From an uncultured Bacillota bacterium (lineage in GTDB: Bacteria > Bacillota > Clostridia > Oscillospirales > Oscillospiraceae): a DNA stretch of 20,770 nucleotides. The stretch is from positions 1 to 20,770 of the forward strand of contig CALACZ010000082.1 in NCBI GenBank assembly GCA_937890735.1. Direction: 5' to 3'. The position numbers were made by a program, and so were the translations under genes. Positions 15,668-20,770 of the stretch are shown one piece after another. Below the pieces are notes generated by a model. It was not told where the DNA came from, searched no databases, and saw only the letters and a program-made list of their open reading frames with translations. Numbering within the stretch: the first letter of the stretch is position 1; the number at the start of each line of letters is the position of its first letter.

Positions 15668-16504
15668 ATGAATCACGAGATCCGAATCGACAAGAGCTTT
15701 GGGCGCGTTCTGTTTTTGACCGACGGCAGGACGGAAGTCGGCGCGGCGCTGGACTTTGGGCTGCGCATCGTGCATCTGTCGTGCTGCGGGCTGCCGAATC
15801 TGCTGTACCGCCAGCCGGATGACTGCTCGGACGGACTGACCACGCCGGAGGGCTGGCGCATTTTCGGCGGGCATCGCTTCTGGTCCGCGCCGGAGACGAA
15901 CAGGAGCTACTACCCCGACCGCGAGCCGGTCGAGCATACCGTTACGGAGGACGGCGCGGAGCTGCGCCAGCGGCGCGACCCGTGGATGCAGGAGGAAAAA
16001 AGCATCCGCATAGCCTTCCGCCCGGACGGCGCGGTGAGCGTGCGGCATTGCCTTAAAAACTGCGCGGACGCGCCGGTGCGCGCAGCGGCATGGGGCGTTT
16101 CCACCACCGCCGCGGGCGGCACGGTGACGATCCCGTTCGTCCGGCAGGAAAACGGCTTCAACCCGCAGCGCACCATTGCGTTCTGGGGCGAGACGAATCT
16201 TGCCGACAAGCGGCTGCATTTTTCTGCCGATTCGCTGACGGCAGAGCATCTGCCGACGGACGAATATTTCAAGCTCGGCTTTTACTGCACGGACGCGCGC
16301 ATCATCCGGCACAATCTCGGGCAGCGCTTTGAGATATCCATCCCGCTGCACCCGATCGAGCGCTGTGCGGACTTCGGCAGCAACATCGAGCTGTATATGG
16401 ACCGCAACGTTCTGGAGATGGAAACGCTCGGAGAGATGGTCGAACTTCTGCCGGGAGACGAAACAATTCACGAAGAAATCTGGCGCGTGGAAAAATCAGA
16501 CTAG
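15668..16504 (+). CDS. Galactose-mutarotase-like / DUF4380-type beta-sandwich protein
   Basis: The 278-residue protein is rich in predicted beta strands and has no signal peptide or membrane segment. EGWRIFGGHRFWSAPETNRSYY (about 62-83) resembles the conserved GHRLWHAPE region of DUF4380 and aldose-epimerase-like proteins. The C-terminal NVLEMETLGEMVELLPGDE and EEIWRV resemble the closing strands of that fold. A likely role is mutarotation or binding of a sugar intermediate in the cytoplasm. GAGAGG lies seven bases before the ATG. The stop codon TAG is part of a promoter-like -35 element for the next gene. The fold assignment is moderately firm; enzymatic activity is uncertain. Confidence 0.75.
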   Translation: MNHEIRIDKSFGRVLFLTDGRTEVGAALDFGLRIVHLSCCGLPNLLYRQPDDCSDGLTTPEGWRIFGGHRFWSAPETNRSYYPDREPVEHTVTEDGAELRQRRDPWMQEEKSIRIAFRPDGAVSVRHCLKNCADAPVRAAAWGVSTTAAGGTVTIPFVRQENGFNPQRTIAFWGETNLADKRLHFSADSLTAEHLPTDEYFKLGFYCTDARIIRHNLGQRFEISIPLHPIERCADFGSNIELYMDRNVLEMETLGEMVELLPGDETIHEEIWRVEKSD

Positions 16505-16530
16505 ACATCTGCGCCGCAGCGTGATAAAGT
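16502..16530 (+). promoter_or_regulatory. Predicted internal promoter before the PfkB kinase gene
   Basis: TAGACA (16502-16507), a 17-base spacer and TAAAGT (16525-16530), with TGA just before the -10 as an extended element, form a plausible promoter. Its -35 box overlaps the stop codon of the upstream gene. It would give the kinase and dehydrogenase genes some independent expression. Confidence 0.5.
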
Positions 16531-16575
16531 TGTAGAGAAAACAAAGCAACACAACACAAACGGGAGGAATACCAA

Positions 16576-17583
16576 ATGAAAAAAGGCATTTGCTGTGCCG
16601 GTAATATGCTCGTGGATATTACATATCCCATCGAGACCTGGCCCAAGCAGAATGAGCTGACGCACATTACCGAGGGCATCCAGAACTCCACGGGCGGCTC
16701 GGTGTGCAACACGATCTCCGATCTGGCGCGCCTTGACCCGTCGATGCACCTGGTCGCGTCCGGCTTTGCCGGGCATGACGCCGAGGGCGACTTTATGCTG
16801 AAGGAGCTCGGCAAATACCCCAACATCGACCTGTCAATGGTCCAGCGCAACGGGCGCACGTCGTTCACCGCCGTCATGAGCAACAACCAGACGAAGGAGC
16901 GCACGTTCTTCCAGCACGCGGGCGCGAACGCCTACTACGGCGAGGACAACATCGACTGGGACAAGCTCGATGTGGATATTTTCCACATCGGCTACATCCT
17001 GCTGCTGCCCGCCCTTGATCAGGAGGACAGCGAATATGGCACAAAGATGGCGCGGCTGCTGCATCGCGCGCAGAAGGCGGGCATGAAAACGTCCATCGAC
17101 GTCGTGTCCGAGTCCGGCGACCGCTTTAAGCGCCTCGTCAGCCCCGCGCTGCGCTACACCGACTACTGCGTCATCAACGAGCTGGAAGCCCAGCAGACCA
17201 CGGGCGTGATGCTGCGCGATGAGAGGGGCGTGCTGCACGTTGAAAACATGAAGCAGGCGCTCACGAAAATGCGTGAGCTGGGCGTTTCCACCTGGGCGGT
17301 CATCCACTGCCCGGAGATCGGCTGCGGCATGGATCAGGACGGCAATTATTATGAGGTGAAGAGTCTGAAGCTGCCCAAGGGCTACATTAAAGGCACGGTT
17401 GGCGCGGGCGACGCGTTCTGCGCGGGCATTCTGTACGCGGCGGAGACCGGCAAGAGCCTGCCTGAAGCGCTGCGCATCGGCGCGTGCGCCGCGGCGGCGT
17501 CGCTGAGCGAGGTCAGCGCGTCCGACGGCGTGAAAACGGCGGACGAGGTCATGAAACTGTACGATCTTTATAAAGCAGAATAA
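16576..17583 (+). CDS. PfkB-family carbohydrate kinase
   Basis: This 335-residue ribokinase-like enzyme should phosphorylate a sugar, polyol or cyclitol with ATP in the cytoplasm. Visible signatures are the N-terminal substrate region with TGGSVCN (39-45), VINELEA (199-205), and GTVGAGDAFCAGI (273-285), in which Asp279 is the catalytic base and GAG forms the anion hole. GGGAGG lies eight bases before the ATG. It is followed after 18 bases by the polyol-phosphate dehydrogenase, so phosphorylation probably precedes oxidation to a ketose phosphate. Its sequence does not let me choose among fructokinase, inositol kinase, ketogluconate kinase or another member. Confidence 0.94.
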   Translation: MKKGICCAGNMLVDITYPIETWPKQNELTHITEGIQNSTGGSVCNTISDLARLDPSMHLVASGFAGHDAEGDFMLKELGKYPNIDLSMVQRNGRTSFTAVMSNNQTKERTFFQHAGANAYYGEDNIDWDKLDVDIFHIGYILLLPALDQEDSEYGTKMARLLHRAQKAGMKTSIDVVSESGDRFKRLVSPALRYTDYCVINELEAQQTTGVMLRDERGVLHVENMKQALTKMRELGVSTWAVIHCPEIGCGMDQDGNYYEVKSLKLPKGYIKGTVGAGDAFCAGILYAAETGKSLPEALRIGACAAAASLSEVSASDGVKTADEVMKLYDLYKAE

Positions 17584-17601
17584 AGCGGAGGATTGAGAAT
17601 C

Positions 17602-18819
17602 ATGAAACAGGCAGTCATGTATGGCGGCGGCAACATCGGTCGCGGGTTTATCGGTGCGCTTCTGAGCCAGTCCGGCTACGAGGTCACGTTTATCGACGTG
17701 GCAGAGCCGGTGGTGAACGCGCTGCGTGAAAAGCACGAGTATCCCGTGCGCTATGTCTCCAGCGCCGGACATGAGGACGTCATCATCCGCAATGTCACCG
17801 CCGTGAACGGCAACGACGCCGAGGCTGCGTCCGAGGTGATCGCCAACTGCGACATCATGGCAACGGCAGTCGGCGCGCGCATCCTCAAGTTCATCGTCGG
17901 CAACATCGTGGCGGGTCTGCGCAAGCGCTGGGCGCGCACCGACAAGCCCCTGAACATCATCATCTGCGAAAACCTGATGGACGCGAACCTGATCGTCGAA
18001 AAGATGCTCAAGGAGCAGCTCACCGAGGAAGAATGCAAGATTTTCGATGAGCGCGTGGGTCTGGTCGAGGCGTCGATCGGGCGGATGGTGCCCGTGCAGA
18101 CGGACGAGATGAAGGACGGCGACCCGATGCGCGTGTGCGTGGAGCGCTACGGCTTCCTGCCCACCGACAAGGCGGCGTTCAAGGGCGAGATCCCCGAGAT
18201 CAAGAATATGGTGCCGTTTGCACCGTTCGATTTCTACATCAAGCGTAAGCTCTACATCCACAACATGGGGCACGCCACCTGCGCATATCTGGGCGACCTC
18301 CTGGGGCTGGAGTACATCTATCAGTCCATCGACGTGCCCGAGGTGCGCATCGTCGTGCAGAACGCGATGATCGAGAGCGCCATGGCGCTGCATAAGAAGT
18401 ATGACGTCGCGCTCGACGGCATCCTGATGCACATCACCGACCTGCTGCACCGTTTCACCAACGCCGCGCTGAAGGATACCTGCAAGCGCGTCGGCGGCGA
18501 CCCGGGGCGCAAGCTCTCCCCGGCGGATCGTCTGATCGGCTCGGCGTCGCTGGCGCTGGAGCAGGGCGTCACGCCCGCGTACATCGCGCTCGGCGCGGCG
18601 GCGGGTCTCAAGCGCTACATTGACGAAGCCGAAGGCATGGAGCAGGGCATGGACGCGGCGAAGAAGGTCCTCGCCGAGGTGTCCGAGCTGAAGGCGGATA
18701 GCAAGCTCGCGGGCATGATCCTCGCCATGTACGAGCAGATCCTCGCAGGCAAGAGCCTCAAAGAGCTGCTGGTGGCAGCCGACGAGGTCAAGGCTTCCTC
18801 CATCCACGACATCATCTGA
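17602..18819 (+). CDS. Mannitol-1-phosphate 5-dehydrogenase-like polyol-phosphate dehydrogenase
   Basis: The 405-residue protein matches the long-chain mannitol dehydrogenase family along its length. YGGGNIGRGFIG (7-18) is the dinucleotide-binding loop, with Asp32 after the second strand favouring NAD. IICENLMDANL recalls the MtlD IACENM region, and K-x4-N-x2-H (Lys216, Asn221, His224 in KLYIHNMGHATCAYLG) is the polyol dehydrogenase active-site signature. Escherichia coli MtlD has 382 residues. The enzyme should oxidise a hexitol or pentitol phosphate to a ketose phosphate, such as fructose 6-phosphate. GGAGGA nine bases upstream supports the ATG at 17602 over a TTG at 17593. There is no mannitol PTS gene here, so the true substrate may be a different polyol phosphate made by the kinase upstream. 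Confidence 0.9.
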   Translation: MKQAVMYGGGNIGRGFIGALLSQSGYEVTFIDVAEPVVNALREKHEYPVRYVSSAGHEDVIIRNVTAVNGNDAEAASEVIANCDIMATAVGARILKFIVGNIVAGLRKRWARTDKPLNIIICENLMDANLIVEKMLKEQLTEEECKIFDERVGLVEASIGRMVPVQTDEMKDGDPMRVCVERYGFLPTDKAAFKGEIPEIKNMVPFAPFDFYIKRKLYIHNMGHATCAYLGDLLGLEYIYQSIDVPEVRIVVQNAMIESAMALHKKYDVALDGILMHITDLLHRFTNAALKDTCKRVGGDPGRKLSPADRLIGSASLALEQGVTPAYIALGAAAGLKRYIDEAEGMEQGMDAAKKVLAEVSELKADSKLAGMILAMYEQILAGKSLKELLVAADEVKASSIHDII

Positions 18820-18833
18820 TAGCAAACGAAACT

Positions 18834-18873
18834 CCGGGCAGCGCAGGTTTCTGCGCTGCCCGGTTTCTTTTTT
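18834..18873 (+). terminator. Strong intrinsic terminator closing the carbohydrate locus
   Basis: CCGGGCAGCGCAG (18834-18846) and CTGCGCTGCCCGG (18851-18863) make a perfect 13-bp stem with a four-base loop, followed by TTTCTTTTTT. This cleanly separates the sugar locus from the two-component genes. Confidence 0.95.
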
Positions 18874-18892
18874 CGCGGGAATCTGATAAAAT
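18864..18892 (+). promoter_or_regulatory. Predicted promoter of the two-component operon
   Basis: TTTCTT (18864-18869), 17 bases and TAAAAT (18887-18892), preceded by TGA as an extended -10 element, lie 31 bases before the response regulator start. The -35 region coincides with the T run of the preceding terminator. The -10 is good and the -35 weak. Confidence 0.5.
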
Positions 18893-18923
18893 AGCTGTAA
18901 CGAATGCACGGGAGGACTGCGCG

Positions 18924-19598
18924 ATGTTTCACATTCTGGTCGTGGATGACGACAAAAACACCCGGCGGCTGATGCGGGCGGTGCTGGAGGCGGATGGCTA
19001 CACCGTCACCACGGCGGAGGACGGCATAGCGGCGCTCGCGGCGATGGATCGGGAGCACGTCGATCTGGTCGTGCTGGATGTGATGATGCCGAACATGGAC
19101 GGCTACGCCTTTTGCAGCGCCCTGCGCGCGGCAAGAAGCGACCTGCCGGTCCTGATGGTGTCGGCAAAGCAGCTCCCGGAGGATCGAAAAAAGGGCTTCC
19201 TTGCCGGAACGGACGATTTTATGACCAAGCCTGTGGACACGGAAGAAATGCTGCTGCGCATCCACGCGCTGCTGCGCCGGGCACGCATTGTGAGTGAGCG
19301 GCGTATCCAGCTCGGCGGCGTGACGCTGGATTACGATTCGCTCAGCGTCAGCCGCCCGGGCGAGACGGTCACGCTGCCGCAGAAGGAATTTCTGCTGCTG
19401 TATAAGCTCCTGTCGTACCCCGGAAAAATTTTTACCCGCATCCAGCTCATGGACGAAATTTGGGGCGCGGAGTCCGACAGCGGGTGGGAGACCGTGACGG
19501 TCCACATCGGCAGACTCCGGCGGCGCTTTGAGGATTGGCATGAGTTCGAGATCGTCAGCGTGCGGGGGCTTGGCTACAAGGCGGTGAAAAACGTATGA
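18924..19598 (+). CDS. OmpR/PhoB-family response regulator
   Basis: The 224-residue cytoplasmic transcription factor has a receiver domain (1-120) and a winged-helix DNA-binding domain (~125-222). Receiver residues are Asp8-Asp9 (acidic pocket, ILVVDDDKN), phospho-acceptor Asp52 in VVLDVMMP, Ser80 as switch residue, and Lys102 in MTKPVD. The output domain shows LPQKEFLLLYKLLSYPGKIF and the recognition-helix region WETVTVHIGRLRRRFE, ending VSVRGLGYKA. GGGAGG precedes the ATG. The stop overlaps the start of the kinase gene (ATGA), so the two proteins form a cognate pair. It sits beyond a strong terminator, so a link to the sugar locus is not implied. Its target genes are unknown. Confidence 0.95.
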   Translation: MFHILVVDDDKNTRRLMRAVLEADGYTVTTAEDGIAALAAMDREHVDLVVLDVMMPNMDGYAFCSALRAARSDLPVLMVSAKQLPEDRKKGFLAGTDDFMTKPVDTEEMLLRIHALLRRARIVSERRIQLGGVTLDYDSLSVSRPGETVTLPQKEFLLLYKLLSYPGKIFTRIQLMDEIWGAESDSGWETVTVHIGRLRRRFEDWHEFEIVSVRGLGYKAVKNV

Positions 19599-20680
19599 AC
19601 CAGCGGGAATTTGAAGAACGGAAAAACCGCATCGCGCTCACGCTGCTCTCCGGCGGCGCGGTGTTTGCGATTTTGCTCACCGTGGTGCTGCTCAGCGGCT
19701 GTTTTTTGCTGCTGCTCGTGCGCATGGGCTTTCTCAACCGCGCGGCATGGGATCGCGGCGAGCTGTATGCCATCATCGGTCTGATGGTGCTTTTGAGCGT
19801 GTGTGTGGGCGGCGTGATGACGTTTGTGATCGTGCGTGTGCTGCTGAGACCCATCAACAGCATCATCAACGCCATGAACCGTCTGGCGGCGGGCGATTTT
19901 CAGACGCGCATCCGCTTCGGCACGATCTTTGCCCGCCACCCGACCGTGGTGGAGATGACCGACAGCTTCAACAAAATGGCGGCGGAGCTGGAGGGGACGC
20001 AGATCCTGCGCTCAGACTTCATCAACAATTTTTCGCACGAGTTTAAAACGCCCATCGTCTCCATCGCGGGCTTTGCGCGCCTGCTGCGGCGCGACGATCT
20101 GACGGCGCAGGAGCGGGCGGAATATCTGGACATCATCGAGGATGAGTCTTTGCGCCTCGCCGAGATGGCGACGAACGTGCTCAACATGACCAAGGTCGAG
20201 AATCAGGCGATTTTGACGGATGTGACGCGCTTTAACCTCTCCGAGCAGCTTCGCAACTGCGTGCTGCTGCTGGAGCGCAAGTGGTCGGAAAAGGCGCTGG
20301 AGCTGAACATCGACATGGGCGAGTATTTTCTGGACGGCAACGAGGAGCTGCTACGGCAGGTGTGGGTGAATCTGCTGGACAACGCGGTCAAATTTGCCCC
20401 GGTGGGCGCGCGGCTGGACGTCGCCGTGCGCGCCGAGGGCGAGACGCTCGCGGTGATGATCGGCAACACCGGCAGCACCATCGAGCCGGACAAGATCGGG
20501 CGCATTTTCGGCAAATTCTATCAGGCGGACGAGTCGCACACCGCGCACGGCAACGGCATCGGGCTCGCCATCGTCAAGTCGGTCACGGAGCTGCACGGCG
20601 GCAGCGTCAGCGTGCAGAGCGCGCAGGATTATACGCAGTTCACTGTCAAATTGCCGGCGCGCCACCCCGAAAGCCTGTAG
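19595..20680 (+). CDS. Membrane sensor histidine kinase with minimal extracytoplasmic loop
   Basis: This 361-residue protein partners the response regulator upstream. Two membrane segments (about 14-42 and 58-81) are separated by only some 15 residues outside the membrane. A HAMP region (~82-134) follows. The dimerisation domain has FSHEFKTPI with phospho-acceptor His148, and the ATPase domain has VNLLDNAVKF (Asn263), GNTGSTI and HGNGIGLAIVKSV. The first glycine box has NTG in place of the usual DxG, a variant found in many BaeS-like kinases. With almost no external domain, it probably senses a membrane or intramembrane signal, or works with another protein. The start is fixed by the ATGA overlap. 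Confidence 0.94.
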   Translation: MNQREFEERKNRIALTLLSGGAVFAILLTVVLLSGCFLLLLVRMGFLNRAAWDRGELYAIIGLMVLLSVCVGGVMTFVIVRVLLRPINSIINAMNRLAAGDFQTRIRFGTIFARHPTVVEMTDSFNKMAAELEGTQILRSDFINNFSHEFKTPIVSIAGFARLLRRDDLTAQERAEYLDIIEDESLRLAEMATNVLNMTKVENQAILTDVTRFNLSEQLRNCVLLLERKWSEKALELNIDMGEYFLDGNEELLRQVWVNLLDNAVKFAPVGARLDVAVRAEGETLAVMIGNTGSTIEPDKIGRIFGKFYQADESHTAHGNGIGLAIVKSVTELHGGSVSVQSAQDYTQFTVKLPARHPESL

Positions 20681-20770
20681 AGCCTACCATGAAAACTGCG
20701 AATCTCGCAGACTGCAAAAAGCCTCGCAGAGTTTTGCGCCCGCAGGCGCAAAAGCGATTATAATCATTTT
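20681..20770 (+). other. Downstream tail with a perfect hairpin and a -10-like element
   Basis: TTTTGCGCC (20732-20740) and GGCGCAAAA (20745-20753) pair perfectly around CGCA. It may be the terminator of the two-component operon, although no T run directly follows the stem. TATAAT (20759-20764) lies at the window edge and might be a -10 box for the next gene, but no good -35 is found at 17 bases. Confidence 0.4.

Noticed and set aside
16834..18909. A minus-strand open frame of almost 700 codons
   Set aside because: It is antisense to the PfkB kinase and MtlD-like genes, crosses their terminator, and has composition typical of an antisense shadow.

Overview
The window looks like chromosomal DNA of a GC-rich member of the Bacillota, probably class Clostridia and possibly an Oscillospiraceae-like gut anaerobe. 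This is inference. It rests on strong GGAGG-type ribosome binding sites in front of nearly every gene, a Lys-rich type II lipoprotein signal, the style of the LacI-type regulator and BaeS-like sensor kinase, and short AT-rich control regions between GC-rich genes. No rRNA, tRNA, insertion sequence, phage gene or CRISPR array was seen.

Layout. Positions 1-1338 hold the 3' two-thirds of threonyl-tRNA synthetase, closed by a bidirectional terminator (1348-1380) shared with a convergent regulator gene. That regulator (1389-3239, minus strand) is a LacI-family protein with an unusual architecture: one DNA-binding domain followed by two successive periplasmic-binding-protein-like sensor domains. 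A 365-base AT-rich divergent control region follows. Then comes a long plus-strand carbohydrate locus: a lipoprotein sugar-binding protein (3605), a double-ATPase sugar ABC protein (5175), two RbsC-type permeases (6713, 7705), a PIG-L/LmbE deacetylase (8811), a DegT-family PLP aminotransferase (9704), a Gfo/Idh/MocA oxidoreductase (10934), a creatininase-family metal amidohydrolase (12133), and a second Gfo/Idh/MocA oxidoreductase (12933). After an internal terminator (13946-13980) there are a metal-site-degenerate amidohydrolase-like protein (14078), an intact amidohydrolase (14806), a mutarotase-like beta-sandwich protein (15668), a PfkB-family sugar kinase (16576) and a mannitol-1-phosphate 5-dehydrogenase-like polyol-phosphate dehydrogenase (17602), closed by a strong terminator (18834-18873). 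A separate OmpR-type response regulator and sensor kinase pair (18924-20680) ends the window.

How the genes may work together. The transporter, regulator and soluble enzymes read as one import-and-degrade system for a carbohydrate. Combining an N-deacetylase, a sugar-type aminotransferase and NAD(P)-dependent oxidoreductases with a kinase and a hexitol-phosphate dehydrogenase suggests an amide- or amine-bearing sugar, cyclitol or polyol. It would be deacylated, deaminated to a keto compound, reduced or oxidised, phosphorylated, and delivered to glycolysis as a ketose phosphate. The substrate cannot be read from the sequence, and I recognise no described pathway with this exact gene set. Expression appears to be divided among several promoters (3499-3527, 9592-9619, 16502-16530) and intercistronic stem-loops. 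Two similar operator-like sites (3430-3443 and 9543-9556) may bind the neighbouring LacI-type regulator.
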